Source of the DNA: Calvatia gigantea
Lineage: Eukaryota > Basidiomycota > Agaricomycetes > Agaricales > Lycoperdaceae
Assembly: GCA_025093985.1 (NCBI GenBank)
Contig: JACAAK010000007.1
Coordinates: 1,116,001 to 1,180,000, forward strand
Reading direction: 5' to 3'
DNA length: 64,000 bases
The notes beneath the pieces were generated by a model. The model was not told the origin of the DNA, searched no databases, and saw only the letters and a program-made list of their open reading frames with translations. A program made the position numbers and the translations under genes. Shown here in pieces: positions 46,315 through 57,403 of the stretch. The first letter of the stretch is position 1; each line of letters starts with the position of its first letter.

Positions 46315-48007
46315 ATGGTGTGGTCTACTGCTCGTCAGATTGCTGCTGGCGATACAGTCATCGTTTGGATGGTAGGATGTCGTTGAATTGCAACAAGTTG
46401 TGTTGCTCACTTGATGTAGACGAGGGATAACATCCAGTCGCTCGTTGTGACTCCCGGCAAGGACTTCAACAGCAAATACGGCAATTTTCGGCAGGCCGAC
46501 TTTGTTGGTGTGCCCTACGGTTCAAAGGTTCGACCCCGCACAGGACAGGGCTTTGTATTCCTCCTGCGCCCGACACCAGAACTTTGGACCCTCGCCCTTC
46601 CACATCGAACCCAGATCCTTTACCTCGCAGACATCGCCTTCATTACCTCACGCCTCAACATCAGACGTGGCAGCCTTGTCATCGAAGCAGGTTCGTCTCT
46701 TCTCTTCCCCATCTCTTCTTTCGTAACCCCACCCCGTTTCCACGAACCAGGTACCGGTTCTGGTTCATTCACCCATTCGGTAGCAAGGGCTATCGGCGAG
46801 TCTGGCCACCTATGGTCATATGAGTTCCACGAGGCCAGAGCGAACAAAGCAAGGTGCGGGTTCGTTCGTTCGTTCGTTCTATATGACACAACCCTAAATC
46901 AATGGTCCCCTATCAGAGAAGAATTCACGCGTCATGGAATGTCAAACATAGTTACACTCACGCACCAAAATATATGCAAAGAGGGCTTTACGGTTGACAA
47001 CACGGCCGACTCTGGTTTGTGGTCTTATCTGGCGTTGTTCTGTCCCACTTCTCTCCGCTTCGATCTCATTCGCCCTCTTTTCAGTCTTCCTTGATCTCCC
47101 TGCACCTTGGGATGCCATCGAAAATGCAAAAAAGGCCTTACGAGTAAGTCTGGTGTGCAGATATCCAGTCGATATAGTTTGCGATTATACCGTCTTAGAA
47201 AGACCGAATAACGCGGATATGTTGTTTCAGTCCCTGTATGGAACAAGTTTTACGAACAGTAGCCGCTCTAAACGACGCCGGATTCACAGGTGAGGCACAT
47301 ATCACTGGAAACTTAGCGCACTCACTTAAATACCACTTTGGGACAGAAATAACTATGTATGAGGCCCTCCTACGCCCACACGAAGTTGCTCATATCCCCC
47401 AACCAAAACCAATTGGGGAAATTTCCGCAAGGCTGAAAGACGCAGAAAAACGACGCGAAGAAAAGCGCCTTCGTCAGATTGCCAACAATCACGCTAGATT
47501 AGCTGCCACAGCCACAATTGGTACTGGTGCCGAAGCTATCCCATCTACATCAGGCGCACCTGCGAAACGGAAACGCGATCGGGATGACCTGAAACCAGGC
47601 GATGATATCACTTTACGGGATCCTCGTTGCAGGTGATGAATCGCCGGGCACCAAACGTATCAAGATGGAGGAAGACGAAGGAACGGAGACAGGAACGGGA
47701 ATTATGGTGACAGATGTAGCAATAGGACATGATCGAAGCGGAGGATATCCAGGGTGACGTGGTCGTTGACGAATCCCGCCCGGAAATCACAAAGTCTGCT
47801 CCAACCCCTGTGCCTGGTTCGCGCATCAGTGTGTCTAATGCTCTTCCGGACGTGCGGGGCCACACTTCATATCTCACTTTTGCCGTTCTTGTTCCTTTCA
47901 CGGCTTCCGAGGAATCTCTTGGAGTAGTGAAAGAAGACACAACCACACTAATATCTGTGTCAGGTACAGATAAGAGTAGTATAGGCCCATCGGGACTTGA
48001 TAATTAG
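46315..48007 (+). CDS. TRM61: tRNA (adenine-58-N1)-methyltransferase catalytic subunit
   Basis: Trm61 (Gcd14), with Trm6, makes m1A58 in nuclear tRNAs, which stabilises initiator tRNA-Met. Exon 1 (46315) reads MVWSTARQIAAGDTVIVWM. Then DNIQSLVVTPGKDFNSKYGN, HRTQILYLADIAFITSRLNI, the SAM-binding motif IEAGTGSGSFTHSVARAIGE (split by an intron), WSYEFHEARANKA, REEFTRHGMSNIVTLTHQN, and the active-site motif VFLDLPAPWDAIENAKKALR. After an intron come KDRITRICCFSPCMEQVLRT, then ITMYEALLRPHEV and a lysine-rich linker. The final part GHTSYLTFAVL stops near 48007. One intron (about 47289-47349) has no stop and is a multiple of three, so its retention would only add about 20 residues. It converges with RAD4. 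Confidence 0.9.
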
Positions 48008-48170
48008 ACATGTTATGGGAGATAAACTACGCTTATCCTTAAAATAGCCCCGTTGGCGGGGATGCATCCCCCGTGTAGCTAAGGGGATACTGGGATGAGG
48101 GGGAGGTGACAAAGCTTAACGGGTGGAAGAAGGACAGATCAGATACCGCGCCGACTGTTTCTGTTCATCA

Positions 48171-51100
48171 TCATCTGGAGATTGCCTCTAGGTACGCAGC
48201 TTCTAAGTGTTTCTCCTCTTCAATCCGAGCCGCTGTTTTTGATGTCCGTGGCCGTAACGTCCTTGTGGGTGTGGAATTGACGGCAGTGGGATGAGAACGA
48301 AGCGAGCTTCCTGCGGCAGGGGTTGCAGATGTTCTTGTTGTCTTTGATCTTTTTCTCTGCGATGTCAGACTTGGTTCTCCAGCGCCGTCATGACTTTCAT
48401 CAACACCATCACCACTCCCAGCGTCATCAAGGTCGCAATCAGAGATGTCTTTCAAGAGACGTTTGCGCCTAGAGGTACGGGCGCTGCGGCGTCTCGGAGT
48501 CGTCGAAGCAACGGCCGATTTCGTGGCTCTGTGGGATGACTTGTTAGGCTTTGGCCGCGGGGACAAAGCCGTAAATTTCGCTGTCGACCTAAGTTGGCGG
48601 GTCGTACCCTGTGGGTTTGCGTTTAGGTTAAGGCCTAGGTCTGGTTGCGCGGCCTCGCTTAAAGTCTCGGGGGTTCCGGAACTAGGGGACCTATTGACGC
48701 CACCATCGTCATTACCCATCATCCCCGCTTTTGCGCCGTTCACATTGGTGTGTTCACCAGCGCCACTGTCATTGTCATCTACTTCTTTTCCAAATTTCCC
48801 AGAAGGTCGGGCACGGGGACGCAATTGGATAGGCAATGACCCTGGGGGGCTTGTGGAGCTGTCTTGCTCTCGCTGCCGTACTTCGGCATCTTGGGCAAGT
48901 TCTGCCATCGTCTTCGGTCGAGGAGTGCTTGAGGGACGGGAGATGCCACTAATATCCGCGCTATCGTTGACGGTGGCAATATCATTGGTCGCCATGATAT
49001 CTTCATCAAGGTCGTAGGTGATGAAGTCCGCCGCATCGCCCATCAATTCTCCTTCCGGTTCCGTGCCCTCTACATGTATAGAAGCAGGGCCTTTTTTGTT
49101 CGGGTCGACGCCAGCTTGGAACGACATGACGGGTTCATCTGGTACATACTGGAATTTGGGTAGATGGAAAGCTTGGACCACATCATCGGCTCCTAAAAGG
49201 AACCCGCCACCATGGTGTCCGGACGTCTAGGGTACATACCAGGTTAAATGGAGTCAGCGGGAGGCGCTCGTCTCGGGAAATCACGAGCTGCCTACCTCTT
49301 CGTTGGCCGGTACGGGGTTGTTGGTTCCTACTTCGAAACCCTCACCGTGGGTTTCGGACCCGGTGTTGTCAGCAGTCGTGCCCTTGTGTGCCCGACCAGG
49401 TGCTCGACCGTACTGCTCTTGTAAACGTTGCCGTATCCGGAGACCATGGATCAAACGTGCCCATTGCTTAATAACTCGCTCTTCACGCTTCGCACGGGCT
49501 TTCTCCTCCGCTATTCGTTCGGCTTCCCAGAATGCCTAAGTGGAGGAAAGGGAGAGATACAGGTAATTAGTTAAGTTTCGGATCCAAGATCAGAGTGCAA
49601 AAGGGTAAAGTAAATACTGGCTTTTAATCACAAGAAGAAAAATTCACCTCCAATATGACTGCTTCGTTCTCCGTTGCGACCACAATACCATCTATAACAG
49701 GAACTGCCCTTCGCTTCCTGAACTCGAAGCCAGTCTAGAGTATGTGAGAAACCAGATGTTAAATCCCACATCGGGTAACCACGTACAACAGCCTCAGCGA
49801 AGTCAAAGCCTAGTTTTCTTGCTATTTTCCCAACACCTTTATCTAACAAGCCGGCAATCAATGTCTCACATTAACAAAGGGCAATAGAAGACAAAGTAAG
49901 GGACGGAGTTCCCGAGGAAGAGAAATAAAAATCTTCCCATTGCCACAAAAATTAGACTTACAAGGGATATGTGTTGCGCCGCGGGGGAGCATAGAAGGGA
50001 CATAGAGGTCAATGTTCCCGAAGTTGTTTTTGGGTACAATTCCCTGACAAATTAAGTTTCAGCCACCCAGGCAATTTCGGAATTGGGGTAATAACCAACG
50101 TTGATAACTGGATCAGGAACATAAGGCTCGGTTTGTGAACGTCCATACAGGCCTTGCATGACTTCTGTTAAAGGCCCACCCTCTCCACTTGCTCCAGCCT
50201 CTTTCAGCACTTCAAGTTCCCGTGACTTGTTTACGGTACTTGCCCGAACCTTGACCATCTTGAGAGGCTGTTCGCCTGCTTTGATGGTTCGGCCTTCGCT
50301 GCGCATCCAGTTCTCGGCAGTCTTGAGAGACACAACAGCAGACCTAGGGTACACAGGTTCACCGCGAAACTTGCCAAGTTCTGGTGTAGTTGGAGGCGGT
50401 GGATTGATGGTTTCATTTTGTTTGAGATGTCGTGCCAGAACGTAGCTTAAAATTCATGTCAATAGGAAAGCTGTGGCTGGTCAAAGAACGTACATAGGAT
50501 GATCTTTGAAACCTCCCATAGTTGTTGGCATTCCCTCAAGCATCTGTGCTGTTTCAAGTTCCTCATCTTCAACATCATCCCTATGCTGGGTCGAGTGAGA
50601 ATTGAATCCAACAAGAATGGTTGGATTGACTACTAACCAGACGATAAGGCCTCTGAACAAGGCTCAATACCTGGTTCCACCAGACGACCCGACCTTTACC
50701 ACCATTCCCCATGTTTGCTGCACCACTTCCCCCTTGCATCTTGGAAACCTTGGCACTGAAGTCCCGAGCGTAACGTCTCGTGACATCCCGAGCATAAGCA
50801 TCTTCTTCAAATGCTAAGACATAAACAAGTCGGTTCTCTTGTTTAAGCAAAGTTCTCCTTGGCTTCCTGTTTGGCATAGGCGAGTTGAATCGAGAAAATT
50901 GTGCAGCCGCGGCATTCGGAGGAGCGGAAATGGGTGCCGGAGTTGGGTCAAAGACCTTGCGTTTGTTGACGATAGATCGTATGGGATCAACGGGAAGCCA
51001 TCGACCGTCCGGTTTGGAGAAGACTTCCGTCCAGAAAACCGGAGGAGTGCTCGTTGGGTCCGGAGGTGCTGGCAAGATGAAACATGTCAAACTTTACCAC

Positions 51101-52283
51101 TTACTTAAAACAAACAAACGTACGAGAACCCATGTCCGAGGTTGAAGGAGAGATGCTCTTTAAAGTATGTCCCTTTGGTCGCTGCTTCCTCAGTTTGATC
51201 GCCGGCTGTGCCTTCTCCTTTCCCTCTCCCTTATTCGCCTTCGAGCTACCATCAAGGCGGTGCCCAGTTCCCGGAAAGCTCATTGCTTTACCCTTGCCTT
51301 TGATGTCACGCTTGGAAACCGAGAGCGATGGAATCTCCACCTCTTCCATGTCACTGTCATCTTCAATATCACCCTGTTGGGAGGCCTGCGAAGTGTTGTC
51401 TACGGATGAAGCTTGACCTTTACCTTTGCCTTGGGTCTTCTTCTCGTATTTGGGTTTTGGCTTTCCGACGCCTGCTTGCCAGGGTACACTCTGGATGCTC
51501 ACTACCAGACGAGCGGGTATCGATAAAGCACGACAAAGTGCTGTAAAAAGCTGAGAGCTGACATCCCTTGATCCCCTCGCCATAAGAGCGTGTTTCATCA
51601 AGCTCTTGGAGCTCCGTATAAATTCGCCGTCTTCACCCAAGACATCTTGGAGTACTTCCAAGTCCATTTCATCATTAGGGGAATCATCATCGTTGGAAAG
51701 AAGTCGATAGCGCTCTAAGACCTTCTCAACATCGTGGAAAGTACGACTGCGAATATGACCTTCTGGCACTACTTCGAACGAATTGGACCACCAGTCGGTT
51801 AAGCCTCGCATCGCGTTTTCAAACATTCGCCCGCGTTGATTTTGATCGGGGACTCGCGACTTGTGTATCACTGCGAATGCGTCTTGAAGTTTTAAAGGAC
51901 ATATAGACAACAAACGTGCCTAGACTTCCATAAGCCCATGCTCAGAACAACGTTCAAACACACGTACTTGAAGTAATTCATCATTCAACCACCTGTTTCT
52001 TATTGAAGCATTAGCAAGGAGAGAGACTGTGTGCATCTTGTGGCAATTAATCCGCATGAGGCGTTCCACGTGTGAGATCCCATTTTTCCTGAAAACCATG
52101 TCAGTCATTGACACCGCAAGCAGGTGAAGGGTATGACTTCTTGTCGGCCGCCTTTGGCCGTGCATGAAGAGTGATTTCTATCGTTTTCGGCTGCACCTCT
52201 GGCACCTCGACTTCCTCCCAATCACATTCATCGTCTGTGTCTGTGTTGAGAGGGCTAAGGTAGTCGTCCATGAAGAGAGTCAA
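48171..52283 (-). CDS. RAD4: Nucleotide excision repair protein Rad4/XPC
   Basis: Rad4 recognises helix-distorting DNA lesions in global genome repair. Starts at 52283 or 52271 are both possible (MDDYLSPLNTDTDDECDWEE). Exons read HKMHTVSLLANASIRNRWLN, then a long exon with the first half of the transglutaminase-like domain (LFTALCRALSIPARLVVSIQ) and a Lys/Ser-rich insert. The second half has PPVFWTEVFSKPDGRWLPVD and LVYVLAFEEDAYARDVTRRY. BHD1 reads HPMYVLARHLKQNETI and GKFRGEPVYPRSAVVSLKTA. BHD2 has QPLKMVKVRAS and YGRSQTEPYVP. BHD3 has KNNFGNIDLYVPSMLPRGA, GKIARKLGFDFAEAVTGFEF and VPVIDGIVVATENEAVILEA. A ~330-residue disordered acidic/basic C-terminal tail ends near 48171. All recognition domains are present. 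Confidence 0.9.
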
Positions 52284-52345
52284 GAAGGATGAGACGAATC
52301 GGACATGGTGACAAATGACTTAATGGCCAACGCGTGACGTAACGC
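52284..52345 (-). promoter_or_regulatory. RAD4 promoter with MCB-like and CRE-like sites
   Basis: AACGCGTGACGTAACGCGG at about 52329-52347 contains ACGCGT (the MluI cell-cycle box core bound by MBF in yeasts), TGACGTAA (CRE/ATF-like) and a second CGCG. It sits about 50-60 bases before the RAD4 start. A role in G1/S or damage induction is inference. Confidence 0.4.
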
Positions 52346-52432
52346 GGAACCGACCCAAAACGTGACTTGTGACTGCTCCAATAATTGATTAGTGATGAAG
52401 GATTATTGGCCAGTGCGACGCCCGAAACAATA

Positions 52433-53313
52433 CACTGCACCGACAAGTTGATGTGACACTCGTCATATCAATATCATATTAAAAACAAAAGTGTACAGTC
52501 ATCAATCAGCCAACGCGACAACATCACACAACTAGACAAAACAATCTCCTGGGTCGAGTTCTTCACCAATTGACCTCAAACTTTTGTAAAATATGTAGTT
52601 CAATAACCGCTGTAAAGATAAAGTAATTGTGCTAGGATACTGCTTCAGGAAATTTCAAAATTTCGACTTTTATCCCTCAATTTTCCCCAAATTAATGTGT
52701 TTCAAAAATCATGAGCACAATATATATGAGGGACTGAAGTACAACATCATGTAAACTGCAAAAGATGGTAAGTTACAGTTATGCAGAATAACCAGTACAC
52801 ATATAAAGCACTGTTTGTATCTGGGACGCTGTACAGGTGGTCAAATGTGTCTTATGGTCACCTTATGTACATAGGGTCCTCAGTATGACCATTGTTGAAA
52901 TTGCTACAATCTGCACCTCCACCCACAGATCAATTCTATATACTCCAATGGGACCCCCACAATACCCAAGAAGTCAAGGTGGGTCAGAAAGCCAAGGATC
53001 ATAACTTGGCAGCCCGTGCAGTTTTGTATCAATCAATGATAAACAGCCAAAATGACACATCCCTACAAATCATTGAATTGTCCTTAAAATACTCATTCCC
53101 TTTGCTCAAATTTGAGAAAGGACATTGCTAAGACATTAGTGATTGCATATATTACAGTTGTTTCTTGTGTAACCCATTGTGGCCGCAGCATTTTTTGAAA
53201 TAACATTTTTTGTCTCATTATGTGATTGATGACTGTACTCTTCAATATGACAGGGTTTCACTTTTTGAAATGATTTCGATTTGAACTGTGTCACATCAAC
53301 TCCTTGGCACAGT
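52433..53313. mobile_element. 881-bp long-terminal-inverted-repeat element (family CACTGCACC, copy B)
   Basis: The left end CACTGCACCGACAAGTTGAT is mirrored at the right (reverse complement ACTGTGCCAAGGAGTTGATG). The similarity reaches inward about 85 bases, where GTACAGTCATCAATCA occurs in both arms in opposite orientation. Both sides have ATA near the ends, and TA flanks the CACTG and CACAG ends, as in TA-targeting elements. The AT-rich interior has only short ORFs (one of 79 codons) and no transposase motif, so it is non-autonomous. Confidence 0.7.
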
Positions 53314-53717
53314 AAATAGCAGATTCGTTGGATTTCCGAGTCTGTGAGTATCATGAAGTACTGTCCTTTGTTTGCCGGTGCGGTAATTTGAGGAAGACAG
53401 TGGCTACTGCTACAGGCAAGGAAACGGCCTCAGATTGGCCGCTGACAAACACAGTCAATGACCGCCCATCTAGACAGCAAAAATTCGATTTTGGTCCTGC
53501 TTTCTAAGAACGCAACAATATCTACTAAAAGTTGGCAGTATTATAGAAGAGTATGTACTCTATTAGTAAAATTTCTTCGAAATGTGCATTGTCAGCCGTT
53601 GAAGTAGAAATCAATGAAAAACATGGGTGAGCTTTGATTACCAAAAAAGGACCACCTGGACAGTGTGACGCCTCGTGTCACCGCTGACCAAATCTGTTGG
53701 ATCCTTATCCCCAGATA

Positions 53718-53865
53718 CACTGCGCCAACGAGTCAACGTAGCACAGGTTATATTGATATCGTATCTGTTCCAAAAAGTGTAGAGTATGTCGTGTTGAAGA
53801 ATACACTTTTTGAACTCAATACAATATCAATACGACTCACGTCACATTGACTCGTCGGCCCAGTG
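53718..53865. mobile_element. 148-bp fold-back element (family CACTGCACC, copy C)
   Basis: The left end CACTGCGCCAACGAGTCAAC pairs with the right end (reverse complement CACTGGGCCGACGAGTCAAT). The arms, including CAAAAAGTGTA on both sides, pair across nearly the whole length. It has exactly the same length as the copy at 39.15 kb and the same terminal bases as the 881-bp relative 400 bases to its left. Confidence 0.8.
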
Positions 53866-55069
53866 GGGCCCACAAGGTCACTGCTCTGTCACATCCCCCC
53901 TAATTTTGATGGCTAGACATGCAATTTTTTATTTTTGAGGGCATTTGATCTCCTCCTACCACCAAACCACATATGCATGTTTTCTTAGCTCCAATACATA
54001 ATTTCCAACCATTTTGTAGTGCTTCAGTTGAGAATTGGGTGAGCAACAAGCCAGTCTAAATTTGAGGAAGGCTGGAATTTCCAAATAAATCTAGACTGTC
54101 ATCTTATTCCACCCCCTCAGAAGATACTTGAGGTACCACAGATAGGCCTTATTCCTGGCTTTTTTTCATAATTTTTTGCAGGCAAAACAATGGAAGAGTC
54201 ACCAAGAAATGTCAAATGTACAAGTGACTGATAGTGTACACGTGACTGGTAAATGACTGCACCACCAAATATCTCACGAGTTCGTTCTGACAGGCGCACT
54301 CAACGTCAGTCGACTGGATGGACTTTCGTGCAATGATCAATTACCTCAATGTGAGCCGGTCTTCTCTGTCCCTGTTCTCCAGCATTACTCCACTGTTTGT
54401 GCCTTTCTTGCTCCAAGTGTGCCAGGCACCATGATTGAACTATGACTCCGGACATATCGCGATTCTGGATGTGGGCCACTTATGCAATTTGACGCGTCTG
54501 GGAGCGAAGAAGGCACGTTCGTTGGAAATCGTCGGTCGGAGAATGTTCTACTCAGAAAACTCCGCGCTGTGTTCATGGATTAGTGAGCACTCCTTCAGAA
54601 GATCAAGAGCGTATATCCGGCAACGACGTCACTTTGACTGCTGCACTGGTTCTTCCATGAGGCTAACTAGTCACGTTCTCCTCGAGGCTTGAGAGACTCC
54701 GTCTCTTCCGCGACCCCTTAAGGCACAAACATATCTTTGGACAGAATTTATCTCCTCCGGTTGACTCCTTATTAACAGTGCTTGTTATCTTTGGGTATCC
54801 TGATGACTTTTCAGCCTATTACAAGACGTCTCGCACACCAATGCTTCCCCTTCTACTGATTGATCAACAATGTTTTATGCTATTCTTGATTTAAATTTCC
54901 CACTGGCTGGATCCCTCACCATCTGCCTCGTCCCGCTCCATGCCGGCCATCTTGCTATGCGGGGCTAGCCACCCAAGGACTGCTCAACTCATAAACGTAT
55001 AAAAACGGTCTGAATTTGCGAGTCCTGCTGCAAGTTAAGAGTTCATCAAAGCTTCATAAATCCTTCAGC
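53866..55069. other. Intergenic, repeat-like AT-rich DNA and oxidase promoter
   Basis: No gene was recognised. The right end has a probable TATA-like ATAAACGTATAAAAACGG at about 54990-55007 placed about 65 bases before the oxidase ATG. Confidence 0.5.
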
Positions 55070-57163
55070 ATGGTCAAGTTAGATCATTTCTCATCATTGG
55101 CTGCGTTTCTTCCATTCATCCGCCCAGTAGCCGCTGCTGGAAAGGGATGGCAATTCGTACAGAATGGGACAACTGGCATCGTCGCATTGGAATCCATCAT
55201 CGTCTCGGATACGTTGGCTATCTTTTTTGACAGAGCCTCAAACGACCCTTTGGAGGTTGACGGACATTCCGCTTGGGGAGCACTGTATGATTTAGAGACA
55301 AATACCGCGTCCGGACTTGGGCTTAAAACGGACAGTTTTTGCGGTTCAGGAGGATTCCTGAGCAATGGCACGATGGTAGCCCTTTCACCTTTCTTCATTC
55401 CGGGTAACTTACCTGAAGTAGGTCAGCGTTGGGGGAAATATCCCAGAAATACCAGAGGCCCAAGATGGACGCATGAGCTTACGGATCTGGGAGCCCTGCG
55501 ATGATCCGAATGGTTCTAATTGCGCGCTTTTCGAAGAACCCGAGGCGCTGCATCTCGCAGAGACAAGGTGGTACCCCTCCACCTTGAGGATCTTCGATGG
55601 TTCCTTGGTAATTTCAACTTCTTATCTAACGCTACATTTTCCGCTAAATCCACCTCCAGATGGTCATTGGGGGCATGCACGAGCTTACTCCCTTTTATAA
55701 CACCGATCCCGTGAATAATATCGAGTTTTTCCCTCCTAAAGACGGTGGTGTCCCAAGGTCAATGGACTTTCTCGTTCGCACCCTGCCTGCCAACCTTTTC
55801 CCTAGGTGCGCTGCTCCAGTCGCATGACAGATACAGATGGATCACTCACTCTCCTGCTACCAGGGCCCTTGCCCTTCCGGATGGCAAGGTTTTCATTGCT
55901 GCAAACAACCGGACAATTATCTACGACATCGAGACTAATACCGAGACCCAGCTGCCAGATATTCCCAATAATGTCCGCGTTAGCAACCCCTTCGACGCCG
56001 CAACCACACTTCTTCCTCTTCACCCCCCAAACTACATCCCCGAGGTCCTCATCTGCGGTGGGTCCAACGCAAGCGATCAAACCCCGTCGGAACAACTCTC
56101 CTCACAAGATCCTGCTTCGGATCAATGTAGTCGCATAACTTTGACTCCTGAGGGGATCAAACGTGGCTGGGAGGTTGAGAGGCTATTGGAACCTCGAATG
56201 ATGGGGGAGATGGTCCTTATCCCCAATGGACAGGTTTTGATTATCAGCGGCGCACAGACTGGCTACCCAGCCGGCGGTTCCGTTAAGGATCCCATCGGTT
56301 CCTCGAATGCCGATCACCCCGCGTAAGTCAAGCCTTGCTGTAAGCGGGGAAGAGTCAGGCTGAACTCGCACAGATTTACGCCATCACTGTATACTCCTAG
56401 TGCTCCTCTTGGGAAACGCATCAGCAATAAGGGAATGCCGACAACAGATATTGCTCGTGTGTATCATTCCACTGTCACCTTAACGCAGAAAGGGTAAGCT
56501 CACAATATAGTTATGCGAAAACATCCAACATGCTTAAATCTTGATCCACTGGTAGAAATTTCATGGTCGCCGGCTCCAATCCCAACGACGGAATCGTCAA
56601 TAACACCAAGTACCATAGGTGAGCGCACTTCTCCCAAAATACGATCTCGCACTCACTACCCCTAGTGAGTTACGGGTAGAATACCTGAATCCACCATACA
56701 TGTCCATGGAAAGGCCCCAAATGTCAAACGTTCCCAAAAAAATCGCTTTCAATTCCAAGTTCCAGGTAGATGTCTCCATTCCTCCCAATCTCAAGGGGCA
56801 AAACATCACGGGTACGAGGACCTCGTCCTCACGCGACCTCAAATTGATCTGTCTCTGATAGTGGCATTGGTTGACCTCGGCTTCTCCACTCACTCCTTCC
56901 ATTCCAGCTCTCGCCTCGTTTTTATGGAGGCGCAGCTGTCGAAAGACGCAAAGACTCTCACAATCACGAGCCCGCCAAATAATCGGGTCTATCCTCCTGG
57001 GCCCGGTACGACGGCGTGATCTTTCATTGAAGAGGTCGCAGACTGACAACTCCCCTCAGGCTATATTTTCGTGACGATCAATGACGTTACAAGCCCGGGG
57101 GTTAGAGTACTGATGGGCGATGGCCTTCCACCACCTGTTGAGGATCAGGGAGTTAGATTATAA
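55070..57163 (+). CDS. Secreted copper radical oxidase (glyoxal oxidase type)
   Basis: This extracellular enzyme oxidises small aldehydes and makes H2O2 for peroxidases during wood or litter decay. The start at 55070 gives a signal peptide ([23 protein letters not shown]), then [33 protein letters not shown] carries the Cys of the Tyr-Cys cofactor. After an intron [34 protein letters not shown], and [14 protein letters not shown] (cofactor Tyr). The Kelch propeller continues [40 protein letters not shown] and [36 protein letters not shown] has the Tyr-His copper ligands. The C-terminal DUF1929 domain reads [20 protein letters not shown] (last His ligand) and ends near VEDQGVRL at 57163. All active-site residues are intact, so it looks functional. 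Confidence 0.9.
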
Positions 57164-57403
57164 GTGACCATGCTTTTGGTACAACAGTACGGACATAATA
57201 AAGCCGTGTAAACTATTTTCGTTGGACCTCATGTACGATCCTCGTAGTGAGGGTATTGCGCTTTGGCTGGTGTTACTATCGTACCCGAACGGATTCTTTC
57301 CAGCGGACTGGCATCTCCTAACATGCACTGGCAGAACCAAAGCCACGAGACTCTGACGTCCCGAGACGATCAATAATTGCACCAAACCAGCCAACTTCTC
57401 GCC

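Noticed and set aside
48445..49017. Plus-strand ORF of 190 codons over the RAD4 tail
   Set aside because: It is antisense to the low-complexity RAD4 C-terminal exon and has no conserved motif.
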